Under the pieces are notes generated by a model that did no database searches, was not told the DNA's origin, and worked only from the letters and a program-made list of their open reading frames with translations. A stretch of DNA of 64,000 bases from Malachius bipustulatus. Lineage: Eukaryota > Arthropoda > Insecta > Coleoptera > Melyridae. Both the position numbers and the translations under genes were made by a program. Shown here piece by piece: positions 1 to 13,619 of the stretch. The stretch spans positions 44,965,735 through 45,029,734 of the forward strand of contig OU342636.1 of the NCBI GenBank assembly GCA_910589415.1. The letters run 5' to 3'. Position 1 is the first letter of the stretch. Every line of letters begins with the position of its first letter.

Positions 1-1837
1 CCGCTGCCAATCTTATTAGATGTAAGTGTCGAAAATTTCAATGCAACATTTTCCATTAAGATTAGTATTTACATAAACAAGAAGTAGATTATGTTGTGTG
101 GTAAGAGACAATACCGTACAATTGTAGTTGGGCATATGAAGAATTGCAGATGTAATAGGAGACGAGTAGCCAATATCGCAGACCACTTAGATGTATTAGA
201 GATATTAGAGTTCAAAATGTGCTTAATGGACTAAGTTGAAGTTTGACTATCAATTTAATATTCTGAAATAAACGAGTTCTTTAACATTCGTTAGTTAGAC
301 TCGGGGGAATACCACAGTGAGTGTACGGTAGGTGTCTGTTCGATAGAGCCGAGGCCCGAGGCCTGAGTAAACAGGAAACCGTGATTGTGGTTCCCTTTTA
401 CAATAATAATCTTCAATAATATAAAATATGAATAATAATACTATACACACCTACCAGAATTATCATAAAATGCCTGTACGATATTAATGTTAGGGAACAT
501 ATGTTAGTTGTGAAGATCACTTCAACTTGGAGATTACTTCAGATAAGGGCGCGCGTACGCGCGCCTTCATGACCTAGTAACTAGAAAGATTGCTTCGGAA
601 ACGTTCTTAACATTTACTGGCGGTGGAATTCTTTTTAATAAATTTTTAACCCACTTAGCTATTATCGTACTTTATACTTGAGAGTCGAGAAGAAACGAGT
701 GGAAAGTTACACCAATAAAAATAATTGTAATAATGAAGAGGAAGAGCAATAAATTATTTACATCCATTAGGAGCGTCTTAAATTCAAACACTTAACGCCC
801 TAACGAAGTACTCGTTATTATTATCATTGTACCTACCCACTTTCTCTTTTATCCGTTTATTTTTCAGGTTTTCTCTTTCTCCGCGAGACCCCCGTAAAAA
901 ATTATTTGATCTCTTCCGCCGGATGTTTCAAGTCCTACCCACCCACCTACAAAACAACGCTCTGAATTTTTTCAATCGTTATTAGCAGCACACGCCTCTC
1001 CATCATCACGCAGTATCCGCGTATCCTGTCAATTAAAGCCCGGACAGATCTGAAATTAAATTTGTGATACAAACAGGCAGATCTGGCATTAGGGCACCGA
1101 AACGGCAAATCCCCGGTATGCACTCTCCTGCCGCCGTCGCCGCCGGGACCTCTCCCGAATACATACATTTTAATTCTACTTGAGTGGCACGGCGAGGGGC
1201 GGATTTAATGAACCGGCAGACATGATAACATATTTTCGGTGAGCCGTCATTGTTTATCGTAGAAATGACAAGATGCGAGACGTTACGCCGACGGTATGGA
1301 GATATTCCGGGCGGTTTTACTCGTCCCAGGACCTCTTAAACTCCATTAGGGACCCGATTCTCGGTCCCCGAGCTCCGGTTTTATGCTTACGTCGGTGTTT
1401 CGGCTGCGCTAGTAAACCCGGTGGTGGTGGTGGTGGTGGTGGTGGTGGTGCAACGTCGAGGAAATTCTGAATAGAAATGGGGAGGTGAAAACGAACGTTA
1501 CGTTACATGGAACGTATTAAAATTTATAAGAAAGGCAAAAGGAAACGATTACCACACCGAATTTGACATTTTTGCAATGACAAACCCAGCCATTTCCAAT
1601 TAATTATCATAAAAAATTGAAAAGTCGTATTTGGTTTGAGCTCAACTGTTTTAAAACAAAATTAAAGGTTGTGAATTGATCTAATATTTTCCTCCCTGAT
1701 TGGGACATTAAAATTTAAATACTCAGCAGCCAGCTAGATCAAATAAATGGCTGACATCACACATGGGTAACTGGAGGATGGAGCCGTCCAGGTAGAGCTC
1801 CATGCAACACGAAGAAGATGGAAAAGGGAGGCAAACA
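1..1837. other. Intergenic or intronic, no gene recognised
   Basis: AT-rich, with an 18-base perfect CpG-rich palindrome (GGCGCGCGTACGCGCGCC, 548-565) and a moderately GC-rich patch at 1080-1450. No exon supported on either strand. Confidence 0.5.
1421..1450 (+). repeat. (GGT)n microsatellite
   Basis: About ten GGT units inside a 65-codon frame, where they read as a Gly run. That frame is not supported as a gene. Confidence 0.9.
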
Positions 1838-2670
1838 GAACTTTCTAGAACATCTTCTTTCAAGAAATCTAATATTCTAGAACATTCTTACCAGGACATT
1901 CCAGAAATTTTTAGAACATTCTCTAAAATTCTAGCAACTACTAGAACATTCCGTAACTTTCTGTAATATGCTAGAATTTTCTATAATATTCCTGAATTTT
2001 CCTGAACATTCATGAACTCTCTAGAACAATAACCTCTGAGCTTTCTAGAACATTCTTGAACTTTCTATAATATGTTATAGCTTTCTATAAAATTTTATTT
2101 TCAGAAATAGAAAATTCTAGAACATTCCACAACTTTATAGAACATTTGGAACATTCTAGACAATCTGAAACTTTATAGAACTCGAAAATTGTAAGTATTC
2201 TCTAATATTCAAACATACTAGATCATTCCAGAACTTTTTAGAAGAATCAAGAACATTACAGAACTTTTTTTAACATTCTAAAATATCCCGGAACATTATA
2301 GAACATCCTATAATTTTCTAGCATTAGAGCTACAAAAACCTGAAACTTTCTAGAACATTCTGGATCTTTACACAACTGTCTCCGTTCGTCACGAACACTC
2401 TGTAACATTCTTCTTAGAACTTCTTACAATCTTACAAGAACTTCTTACAAAAAGTCTGGATCAATTCTAGAACATTCAGGAACTTCGCTAACTTTCTGGA
2501 ACATTCTTAAACACAAACATTTCCAGAACATTCTTGTATTTAACATCCCAAACCATTCTAGAGCAATCTGAACATTATGTAGCATTCCAGAATATTCGAG
2601 AATTTTCGAGATCATTCTCAAATAAAGACTTTAATAGAGATTAGTAGATTGAACAATCTAGAACATTCAT
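1838..2670. repeat. GAA/TTC (heat-shock-element-like) array 1
   Basis: About 830 bp of degenerate TTCTAGAACATTC units with GAA and TTC alternating at about 5-bp spacing, reading GAACATTC on the plus strand. No open frame. An unsupported 65-codon frame follows on the minus strand (2736-2933). Confidence 0.82.
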
Positions 2671-4187
2671 AGAAAACGGTTCATACATTTCTTGATCTAT
2701 GAGATAAACGGCTACCATACCAAAAATCACATTGATTATTTTGATAGATACACTCTTATCTCCAAATCAACCACAGCAGTCTTAAACTGAACCTTCTCCT
2801 TCGATGGGGGATGACTTGCTACCAAAGCGTATAACCCACACTGGGGTACGGGGGTTGGCTGTGAAGTTATATCCGGGCTCACACGGTTTTTTATCGATTT
2901 CCAGCCAACTGACGATGACGAAGCCTTCCTCAACTTTGAAAATGATTTGTCAACAGCGGGGAAATAATAATTATTAAACCTGTAAACGTTCCTGCTATAC
3001 CTACTAATGACTCGGCTTAGGTAAAGGTAATTTTAATTATTATTTTACGAGCATACTTGATTAGTTCCGACTCCAATCAAATAAATTTATCAAACAAGCG
3101 AATTCTCGCTTGTCAGCCACCTTTCTCCTCTATATATGAGTGAGTAGTAGTGCATGACTTGTAAATTCAAATCGTCCCAGGTAAATTTCAATAACGTCCC
3201 GGAACGAGGAAGGAGGGCTGAAGGGAGGCTCTTGTAAAGCGTAAAGCTATTTGCTTGACTAAAGTAGAACACGAATTACTCTACTAAATCCGGTAAAGCA
3301 ACTTTAGATTCATATTATAATCGGTATACCTACGTGTGTGTGGGTGTATTATTTTGGATGTACGAGTCGAATATATTATGTATGTAGTATATTATGTATA
3401 ATTTACTAATTGTGGTCTTTAGTCTTTACTGATGGCATTAGCATATGCACCAGCACTATCTGTGTATAACACCAAATCCAATAATTGGTATCTCCTCCAG
3501 CCTTCGATGTCCTTACCTACGGTATAATAATATATTATATTAAATTACGAGATTATTCGACGGGGGATCCCCGAAGGAAAACTCATTTCGAATACATTAA
3601 GGGATATATTTAGACGAAAATGAAATATGAAGGGTAAAGGGGTGCTTTGTAATTCATTCGTGTTTCCTATATAATCTATAATATCCCGAGTTAACATATT
3701 ACCATTACATTTAGATAGGTTTACTTACCTACCTCTACCTACTTTAATAATTATTAATCATTTTATATCCTAATAATGTAATTCACATTTCCAAAAAATG
3801 AGGCTATGTGAACACCTTAGGTCTAATAAGGCTTGAGCACCAAGCGATGGTGATAGCCCCTGTTTGGTTCTCAGGATCGCCAGAGATAACCTAATCTCGT
3901 TGTAAGAGGGGAAGTACTTACTTTAGATATTCATAAGTTCAAATAAATAATATTTTGCGCGTTTTATTAAACAAAATAATTAACATAACACTTGTAATAC
4001 ATTATAAATAACATAACAAAATATGATTGAACTCGAACTACTTACTCGTTATACATATCGAATGTCGAGGCCATAATAAATGATAATTTATTCTTGTTTA
4101 TATCTAAACAAGATAACATCTCATCAAGACTTTACGACGTGTAATAGTGGAAGTGAGATAAAATTGAGCATAATGTGCCAGGCTAAG
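2671..4187. other. Intergenic, no gene recognised
   Basis: AT-rich. Short minus-strand frames at 2736-2933 and 3090-3272 resemble nothing. TA-rich stretches around 3370-3420. Confidence 0.5.
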
Positions 4188-4335
4188 GCCCGTATTCACA
4201 AAGCGTTTCTGCCCTGTAATATCTCGAAAATAATTAAATAAATGAGATGGAGATATGCAGTTTTTATGCGTTAGAGTGATATGGGTATAATTGATTACGT
4301 AATTATTTAGGAAATTATCGTTTGTGAATACGGGC
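4188..4335. mobile_element. Short MITE with GCCCGTATTCACAAA ends
   Basis: GCCCGTATTCACAAA at 4188-4202 and its reverse complement at 4321-4335 enclose about 118 bp of AT-rich sequence. TAAG is present on both sides as a possible target duplication (one extra G on the right). A non-autonomous DNA element; superfamily uncertain. Confidence 0.75.
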
Positions 4336-6048
4336 GTAAGCTAGTAACTTTATAATCGTTCCCCCATTTCAGTACTACCACCTGTTCAAATAATGTTTCA
4401 CACTATTTCGATGACGCCCCTGTTACAGCATTTCCTAGGAAAAACTTTGCATAAACTAGTACTAATATCCTCTCGAAGATGAGCCTCGCCGTCGCCGTTC
4501 ATGCAGAGCGAGTCCTGCTGCGAAGTGAACAAGAACAAGTCGAATTAAAATCTCATATTTCCGGGAAAGAGTTCAAAACTTCCTTCTATAAATAATGCTG
4601 TGAAGGTGTCTGGCGGTGAAGCGCCAAGAAAGTTGAATTTTATTCTTATTTTAGTTTGCGCAGAGCAAAGAACTCGGATAACTTGATAATTCTCTCACTA
4701 AAATTATTCATCCCGTTTAATAAATACGACGGAATAATTCCTTTCGACATATTAAAATCCTTATCTGGAGGAACAGGAACAGCAGCAACCAGCAGACTTA
4801 GTTAGAGACCTGCCCGAGCCAAGTTTACCGACCGTACGTCTTAATTTATTCATTTGGGTACGCAACCACCAATCACCACCGCCGCCGGTGTCTTTTGAAG
4901 GAGAAACGAGTCAACATAACTTGATTAAAATTTGTTTATACTCTTCAGCTGTGAATTTTAATTTTATGATTAAATTCCGGTTTTCGCTTGTATGCCGGGT
5001 AAAATGGAAAATTAGTAGGGCTTTAAAATTTTTAATTTCTTTTTCTTATACAAGCGCGGTGGACATAATACATATTATATTATAAGTACCTACTGGGTAG
5101 ATTTGAAACATTTATAATAGTAGAAAAAAAATTGTCATTGGTCGAGTATACGCATGCACGCAGTCTTTGTCCAAATAGATTACCTATTATGTATAACATA
5201 TTGCGGAAAGGGTCCTGATGGCCGAGGGACAAGACGGTTAATGCATTGTTAATGGACAGGTTTACATAGTTCTGTTTGAATTAGAAGATTGAGTTATATT
5301 GGAGAACTCCGATGCTTTCAGCACACAATCAATTTCCCGGAAAATAAATAAGCCTTCAGTTTCCACTCGGGATACCGGCTCGATTAGGCATATTACAATT
5401 TCCCGATCAGTTTATTAAGGTACCTGTTACCTGTTTTAATGCGCCTGGCTGTACGTTGATTATAATATATCTACACATTGGTGTTTCCTATAAATACTAT
5501 TAGGTACCTGACTTTATGCGAAACGAATAAAATAAAATCGATTTTTCTCGCTAACGGCATGCACATCGTGGGTGGAGGGATTCTATTGATACATTGTTAT
5601 TTATGAGAAGCGCATGACATAAAATTATTATAGAAATAGTTGAAAAAAATTAGGTTAGCGGCTATCAGCTAAAATAATTTTGAAAGTGTATAGAGATACG
5701 AATTTATAATATGTTCGGGTGAGGGGAGCATCAGCACAGCAAGATTATCATAACGAATTGCCAGGCGAGTAAAAAGCATTATAAAACGCTTAGGTTGTCC
5801 ATTTGAATCTCCTTGTGAAATTAAAGACATTATCTCGGGGCATTACTACCGGGCTTTGCTGTATTTTTCCTCCCCACGGTCCAATAGATATCTTTAAACC
5901 CCCCCGAAAGAACGTTAAATTACTGCGAGCCGTTTTTTTGCCTACGCAGATTCGTTGCCATTTATTGAATCGATTCGAGTCCCGGAACTTTTCATATAAT
6001 ATTTTATCCTTATTGTTATCAACCGTCAACAAGGCGGTTTTATTTGCC

Positions 6049-6083
6049 GACGACGACGACGACGACGACGAGGACGACGAGGA
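6049..6083 (+). repeat. (GAC)n microsatellite
   Basis: About eleven GAC/GAG units. It reads as Asp on one strand and Ser on the other, producing two overlapping open frames (5790-6104) that are not supported as genes. Confidence 0.9.
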
Positions 6084-6220
6084 TATTTTATAGCGAACGA
6101 ACATTTAAATTAAAGGCATAAGGGAAGTAAGGTCTTGTCGAGGGTTGTCAGTGTTCGAGAGGTGCGCCTTTATTGGATGGAGTTCCCAGTCCCGGTCCCA
6201 GTTGGATTCTTGATTACAAC

Positions 6221-6242
6221 GAAACGAAACGAAACGAAACGA
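6221..6242 (+). repeat. (CGAAA)n pentanucleotide repeat
   Basis: Four to five GAAAC units in a row. A similar GGAAC run is at 9976-9990. Confidence 0.85.
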
Positions 6243-8215
6243 GACCAACCTCGCGGACACTTTTATTCATCTCTATCTCTTCTAATCTAATATAACGACG
6301 ACAAGATATAGAAAAAAAATCTTGAAACAGTGTCTATAAGTATACTTTGGGAGATCTCTTTGGAAATGTTCAATCCGTCTAACTTTCGACAGGTCTGTAC
6401 TCGTATTATAAAACGCGGGTAGGTGTAGGTAGGTACTTTAGGCGAGTTTCTGTAGAGTGTAGGGTAAATTCTCAATAGATGAACGATAGTTTGAGCGATA
6501 AATCTTACCCACTCTGTTCGTTCAATAGCGCTAGACGGAGGCGAATTGATCTAGTCTGTATCTTTCCTTGTTGACCTCCTAATGCACGATGATGATAATC
6601 AGTCTTGGAGATGGATAATCCTGGCTTCACGTCCAGAACTTTCATTATTCACATTTATTTATTTATTACATAAAATTGGGCCTACTATTTTCATGCAGAT
6701 TGTTGATGCTGCTAATAAGTATCTCAAGTAGCACTTTGTGTTAAATTTACCTCAATTCGATGTAAATTAGGTCAAAAAGATGATATTCTTCCATTTACGT
6801 AGAAGTGAGAAAGACCAAAGTGAAGGTAGAAATTACATAAATTCGTCCACAAATTCGAGAATGATCAACAAACCATGGCGTTAAAAAAGTTGAATAAGTA
6901 GGGAACTGAATAACTAAATTTGTGGAAATTTGCCGCATTAAGTAAAATTTACTTCCAGGTCAAATTGGTGGTAAAATTTACCAAGAGGGTGGGGCGAATT
7001 TTCCTCTCAAGATGGGTAATTATTTCCCAGCTCTAATTTAGGTACTTATTATCCACTGTATGCATGGTTAATATATTAATTTCTGCTCTTCACCTTGGAA
7101 GGGAAATCTTTCCTCAGTTAATTTCTAATCTTTCAACCTTCACATAAACAATCAATTTTACTTTGCAACTTTTTTTCTGTTCCTTTCCCTCATGATTCAT
7201 ACTTGAAATTATTGAGGTTTTTGAAATAAACTATAATAGTTTATATGACGTATATACAGTGCCGGGTTTAAGAGTAAATCGGTTGCACTGTCACACCTAA
7301 TAATAATAATAGTAATAAGACTAATAATAGTGGGGTGTTTTAATGTAATGCGGTGTCGCATAAATAATGATTACGAAGACGCTCAAGGACCATAAGTTAT
7401 ACGATTGTCCCTTTAGTTAAAATGTTTTATCCCGCTTCGTCCTGCCGGGCCGAATTTAAGGTCCACAAGATAATTCCGGGCCGCAGCTAAACTTGATTTC
7501 CTTAATTAAAATTATACACATTTATATTAGGTTAATTGCTGGGAAGACATCGAGACCTGTTTACCGCGGTTCCGAGGGGGCGGACGGTTCCGACTCCCGC
7601 CAGAATATCCAACTAACGAATGCCCCGGTCCTAATGGCCAGAACAGGGATTTTTATTGGGAAAGATTCTGTTTTTCGTGGCGCGCGTTTGATTTAGGTTT
7701 TCCTTACTTAAACTCCGTTCCGTCCGTTGGTTTTTTAATTACCCGGGCTCGTTTTTGTTTGCCCTTTAATTAGTTAATGGGGTGAATATTTTACACCGAT
7801 GGACAAACAAAAATCGTTAGGGCGAGCGAGCCTTATTTTGTTCGGGGGAATTCCTTACGCGTATTTTTTCTCTAAAACACTCGCTGAAATGTGAAATTCA
7901 ATAAAACAATTTAATAGGAGAATTCCGCACAATCAAAATAGAACGCGATGGCTGCATGGATATGTTAAATTAATAATGCTCGATGGGCTTTATAATTTAG
8001 CCTAGAGGCATGGAATGTCCGTTTCAGTTATGCAAAACGGGTTGTTAGTTAACGTTATGAAAAAATCATTATACGCCAGTTGTGGTGGGTACATAATATA
8101 TCCAGCCTATGGAGTATTAAAAAAAAAAACGGTAAAAAAATATTGAAACGGATTGGTTTTGTTCGGGTTCAACGTTGTATATATGTAGTAATAAATGTAA
8201 AGATTATACTCATCG

Positions 8216-8243
8216 TAGAGAGGGAGAGAGAGAGAGAGAGAGA
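8216..8243 (+). repeat. (GA)n microsatellite
   Basis: GAGAGA run, slightly interrupted at its left end. Confidence 0.9.
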
Positions 8244-9106
8244 TAAATAATTTTAGAAATAACTTTCCTAATTGAAATGGTACACCCAACCCACCCACTC
8301 ACCTATATTATATCTGTTCAGTGCTCATAGTTTGAAATAACGTGTAGGTGGGTAGTAGATGAGAGAGTTTTTGAATAGGGCGAATAAACGGATTCAGTGT
8401 GGCGTAAACAGAAAGTTATGTCATCTCTCAAGAGCAGCCTGCACGGCAGGCAAGCACAAAGCGGCAGAGAGAGTCTGCTTCGTCTACTCTTTGTTGCCCG
8501 GCCGGCTTTCTCCCATATTTGTCAGAATTTATCAAGTCGAATAAACTGGAGTGTTATCACTCTACGACCTGTGGAGCGTTTCAATTATTCCCTGATTTAT
8601 ATTACAAGTCGTTACACGTTCCGGGCCCGGGTTGCGCCCTGATTTATTCCGGAGCAGGAGAGGGTGACTCGAGATTTAAATGGGCTTTGTCGCCAAAAAC
8701 GGGCGGGCCGGAACGAGTGGATGCCTACTGCTTGTGGTGAACTAACAGCTTGTGATAATTATTGCAATTATGTAAAGTCTGCCGGAGTTTGCGAGACAAT
8801 ATGTTAAGTGCAAACAGGTTCGCGAGGCGAGCTTTCCCAGGCTTCGGCGAACTTTCCCAACTCGAGGACGTTTCTTTATACGTTTCGAGCTACGCGCCGA
8901 AATGAAACCGCCGCGTCCTTCACGATCAGTACATAAACATCGCAAGCAGTAAAGTTGGTCGTTTCTAATTTGAACATTGAGAAATTCTGTCCTATTTCAG
9001 TCGAAAATCCATGAATTTTATACTCACAACTTTCGACTTTTATAGATTTTATTTTAGGTTTTACCTGAGCTCTACGAAATAATCGACGGATCTCTTAATT
9101 TTATGT

Positions 9107-9690
9107 TTTAGAAAGTTCTTGAATGTCCTAACAAGCTCCAGAATATTTTAGAAAATTACAAAATGTTCTAGAATTTTCCAGATCGTCTAAAGAATAAGTT
9201 CCGGAAAGGTCCAAAATGCTCTAAAAAGTTTCAAATATCTGTAGAATGTTTCAGCATCTTCGGGAATGTTCAGGAGAGTTCTAGAGTTTTTTTTTTTAAT
9301 TCTATAACATGGAATTCTAAGAAGTTCTTAAATGTTCTGGAATGTTTTTGGAAGAAATGCTCCGAAAAGTTGTAGAATCTGGCATGCTCGAAAATCACAG
9401 TGTCCGAGGATATTCAAGAATATTAGAGAGTAGCTAGAATGTTCCAGAATATTCTGAAATGTTCTATGAAGTTCTAGATTGTCCTAGAATATCAAAAGAT
9501 CTTCTAGAAATTTCTGGGATGTTTTCAGTTGTTTAAGAATGTTGAAAAACCCTCAAGAATGATTTAGAATGTTCCGAAATTTTCAGAATGCTTACGAAAC
9601 TTCTTGAAATTTAGATTCGAGAAGTTATAGAGAGTTACAGAATGTTATAGAAAGTCCTGGAATGTTCTGGAATGTGTAAGAATGATTCAT
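9107..9690. repeat. GAA/TTC (heat-shock-element-like) array 2
   Basis: About 580 bp of AGAATGTTCTAGAA-type units, the reverse orientation to array 1. Contains a T run at about 9288-9298. Followed about 35 bp later by the conserved segment at 9725-9832. Confidence 0.82.
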
Positions 9691-9724
9691 TTCATCATCC
9701 AGTTTTGATTAGGACATGATCTAA

Positions 9725-9832
9725 CTCAGGAAAGTACAAGCAATTTCTGCACGAGTTTCAACCATCTCCTTTCGGCGATCCTGACCAAATTAAAGAAACC
9801 CCGATCAGAAAATATCAGATTAGTTCCAGATT
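9725..9832 (+). repeat. Conserved segment next to array 2 (copy also at 45604-45700)
   Basis: Reads QFLHEFQPSPFGDP plus a few residues in one frame; the other copy reads QFLHEFQSSPYGDP. Most base differences fall at third codon positions. It could be a remnant of a coding element. I do not recognise the protein. No long frame remains here. Confidence 0.5.
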
Positions 9833-11086
9833 ATTGTTCTTTCCGGGGAAAAGGAATAAAAAAAAACAATACCAATACAATAATTATTGTTTCATGCTTG
9901 TGTCCGTTTTGTTTTAGATTTTCTACATCCTTTGTAAACTTGACAGGTTATTGCATTATTGATGAAAATTAGATCGGAACGGAACGGAACGTTATTCGTT
10001 TAGGAATCATTCCTACTGCGGGGATTTTACACAACATCGAGCGAATGTCAATAATAATAATAATACCCACGAAGAAGAAAGGAATTTGTTCAGATGATTA
10101 CGGGAGCGAAATACCTAAGGAGGAGCTGGAGCAGGAGCAGGAGGCCACGACACCGAAGCAGGAAGTCTTCATTGGACGGAATAATGAACGCCGTCGGCGG
10201 CTTATCCTCCGAAGTTTATGATAACTGAGAGGTGCGGGCGGCAGATATTGCGATAGGTGTTGGATTAATTAAATGTATGCGTGAAATACGCAAGGCCATA
10301 AAGGGTGACGCAGTTTTAATAAAGGTGCATGAAGCCGCACGAACGAACGAACCTTCGGGACGTTCGGGAGCTTGACTAATGCGCCCTCTAACGGCGAAGT
10401 TATATTAAGCCAGTGACAGCAGCTCTCTGTTATGTAGATTAGCTGCTTTTTCATACGTGACTTAATTTGATTCCCACTACTTAACGCCCCATTGTGAATT
10501 CTCACAGTCAGGCGACACTTATTATATGCGTGCGATATATTTAATACCGGCGCCGTCGTCCGTCGTCGTAGTAGACCAAACTGGGAATTTTTTTTCTTTG
10601 TCTTCATTTGAGATGGCTTAGCGGAGATTAAATTGTTCATAAAATAATTGTATTTTGTCGAAAGTTATTAACTTTTTTCCTTAACAATAATGTTCTCATC
10701 AATAAATCTGATAACGCACTCTTTCTCTTATGAATGAGAAATTCTTCATATTTACTGTCGTGTGTTATTATTTTTCATCGTAGAGAATTGAAATTTGGCT
10801 CGATTGAAGCGGTGCACTGTCTCGCGATGCCTATTGAAATTGAGCGGGATCCGTTATCGGGAAGTGTCTTTTTTTCGGAAATATCGGGGTTTTTCGGGAA
10901 CGACCTAGGAAACACTCCAAGTGTTTGAAAGTTACACCGATCGAGTTTAAATTTGGCAGGAACAAATTTCTTTGAAAATGGGCCGGATCCAAGAATTTTA
11001 AGACCCCCGTTCAGGGTCCTTCTTTTTTTTGCAGCGTTCCATCTATAGCCTATAGGAATTTTTTATAGGTACCTATTAAATATGAG
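9833..11086. other. Intergenic, no gene recognised
   Basis: Holds a GAGCAGGAGCAGGAG run near 10125. The 123-codon minus-strand frame (10269-10640) has no family features. The part at 10780-11040 has a repetitive, transposon-UTR-like look, but no ends were found. Confidence 0.45.
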
Positions 11087-11170
11087 AGGTTGGATGAGTG
11101 GTTAATAAGGGTGCTGCCTCGCAGTTCGAGGGTACGAAATTCAAATTCACGATCATATTACTTTTTTTTC
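11087..11170 (+). other. tRNA-like stretch with a T-run
   Basis: TGGATGAGTGGTTAATAAGG resembles a polymerase III A box of a Leu/Ser-type tRNA, and ATTCAAATTCAC resembles a degenerate B box. A run of eight Ts follows at 11162-11169. No full cloverleaf can be folded by eye. Could be a tRNA-derived SINE head or chance. Confidence 0.22.
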
Positions 11171-11207
11171 CTAGGTGTGTGGATTTTTTGTTCTTTTGTG
11201 TTATGAA

Positions 11208-11800
11208 ATATAAGTAGATAGAGTTGGGGGGTTCTAGGACACAAGGTCAAGGCCGTCCCAGAATCCGCACGTGTAAATCTTCAAAGTCAGGTCATTTCAA
11301 GGTCAAACTATATGATCTAACCTAGCGTTATTATATTATTTCAAGGTGAAATTTTCAAGGCCAAGCTGTCCTAGAATCCGCACGTGTAAATCTTCAAGGT
11401 CAGGTTATTTGAAGGTGAAATCTTCAAGGTCAGGTCATTTCAAGGTGAAATTTTCAAGGCCAAGCTGTCCTAGAACCGGCACGTGTAAATCTTCAAGGTT
11501 AGGTCATTTGAAGGTGAAATTTTCAAGGCCGGTTCTAGGACAGCTTGACCTTGAAAATTTCACCTTGAAATGACCTGACCTTGAAGATTTCACCTTCAAA
11601 TAACCTGACCTTGAAGATTTACACGTGCGGATTCTAGGACAGCTTGGCCTTGAAAATTTCACCTTGAAATAATATAATAACGCTAGGTTAGATCATATAG
11701 TTTGACCTTGAAATGACCTGACCTTGAAGATTTACACGTGCGGATTCTGGGACGGCCTTGACCTTGTGTCCTAGAACCCCCTAACTCTATCTACTAATAT
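11208..11800. mobile_element. Palindromic element built of TCAAGGTCA-like and CACGTG-containing repeats
   Basis: Left tip ATATAAGTAGATAGAGTTGG, right tip its reverse complement, centre near 11504, arms almost identical over about 290 bp. Inside each arm are tandem units of about 100 bp carrying CGCACGTGTAAATCTTCAAG, then AGGTCA or AGGTGA blocks, then GGCCAAGCTGTCCTAGA. The open frame at 11346-11573 is a read-through of these units and not a gene. Origin unknown; ends are not of the CAGGGTG type. Confidence 0.82.
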
Positions 11801-13619
11801 AGGATAGGTAAGTATATGGATTTTATTGGTAAAATGTTGGAGGCCATAGTATCTATCTCTGCGAAACTAAACTTCCGCGCAGTCTCGGAAGTTCCCATAT
11901 TGGTCCTTCAGGAGCTATATAGAAAAAATATGACGGGGATCTGATGCTCTAAGGGCCTTATCGCGACATAGAAAAATGGTAACACGAAAAAAATATGAAA
12001 AATTTTAATTTTGACGTGGAATCTACTGAAACTCCGGGCCGACGGCCTCGAGTATGATGGAGGGCTAAAGGCCCGACGCCGCCGACAGACCAAGACCTCG
12101 GAAGACATCTCGTTATTAATAGTATTATTAAGTTTAAATTTTAACCTCCAAACGCCATTTTTAGAATTAGGTAGAAATTTTGCATGAAAATCTAGAGAAC
12201 GACCTATACTGATGAAAAATATAAAACGACTGAAGCCATTAAAATTCTCCTATAGTTATAACGAATAATTAAGGTCCGTTATATTGTTTTATATTAAGCT
12301 TTTAGAGTTTTTACTGAACTTTATCGACTAGACACGGGTCGAAAAATAGATATAACTTTTATCCCTGCCTGTATCTATCATCGTGAATATATTCCCTGAA
12401 AAAACTAAAACGCTTACGTATCTATTATTATTTTCTACGAGAGATAATGCCAACATCATAACAACAATAACAAGAATTCATTTTCTTTCGATATTATATC
12501 AACTTTTTGCTTGTCTTTGTTTCGTCCTTATATGAGGACTTGGCTGCGCCACCCTAGCCGCTGTTGCTGTTGCTGCTGCGTCTTCTATAATAACAATAAA
12601 CATATAATTCTTTTGCGGTTTTATAAGGTGATCCGAAAACTGTTGACGAAAGTATAAAATAAAACTTTCCAAAGATGTTATTGTCTAGAATGGAAGATAA
12701 ACAGGGATATAAGAAACATTCAAGCAAGGCAGTCTCCTCTCTGATTCGTGGTCGCAAAAAATAATCATCAAGGATATTTCATATAGTATCGTGGGAGAAG
12801 GGTCTTTATATCAATTTAAACTAATCTAAATTTTGTTATGTATAATAATAATTACCGCAGAAAATTTATATTTCTTTATAATAGTAAGATTGAAATGTAT
12901 ATTTAAATAGACAGAGAAGTACACATCGAGCTGCAATAGATCATTCCTATCAAGTTCAGCTCGTTATTCCTCGTGAAAAAAGCCATAAAATGTTTCCAAT
13001 CATTTTTCTTATTTTTTTTTCTGCATAGTTTAGCTGATTTATAACATAATAAGTATATTTTTTTTAAGTAAATTATTAAAATTATTTGAAGATATACAAA
13101 AAAAAAGGGTAAGAAATTAGAGTATAGGTACCTAATATCCACTTACCTACACAGACTCAAGTTACATAGTGGACTTTATTATTATTAGTCTGCTATGATC
13201 GCGCGATCCAATAAAAACGGCAACGTTCTTGTTTTCGACAAGGGTTACAAAGACTTTTATGGTCGACATAATATCATCGATTAGGTGTCCATGATCAGGC
13301 CGAGTGAAAAAGAGATTCTTTCACCCTCGATTTTCTTTTAACACATGGCCAGTTCTGGTTCTGCAGCGACGAATCGGCGGGAATAAATAACCCGAACCCC
13401 GAAAATTCGAGTCGATCCCTCTGAATTATATCAATGAGACAATAAAATTTCCATGAATACGTCAACGGCTCCGATCTCCCTGAATCTGTTTATCTTTTAT
13501 TTAAATTCACGTGATATAATATTTATATTATCCAGCGATCCTCCATTGGATTTATTTCATTGTTAATATTTATTACTTATACTGATTACACTTTATTAAA
13601 ACTTGCTCATACACGTACT
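11801..13619. other. Intergenic, no gene recognised
   Basis: AT-rich with poly-A/poly-T runs at 13013 and 13060-13105. No supported exon. Confidence 0.5.

Larger units (their letters stand above)
4336..9106. other. Intergenic, no gene recognised
   Basis: Mixed AT-rich DNA with microsatellites listed separately. GC-richer patches at 7440-7760 and 8440-8730 have several overlapping short frames but no splice-supported coding sequence. Confidence 0.5.

Noticed and set aside
5790..6104. Two overlapping frames with poly-Asp or poly-Ser
   Set aside because: Both are produced by the GAC microsatellite read on opposite strands.
10269..10640. 123-codon minus-strand frame, one of the longest outside the LINE
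   Set aside because: No recognisable motif, mixed composition and no splice or poly(A) support; GC-moderate DNA gives such frames by chance.
11346..11573. 75-codon frame with internal peptide repeats (KFSRPSCPR)
   Set aside because: A read-through of tandem units in the palindrome; the periodicity comes from the DNA repeat.
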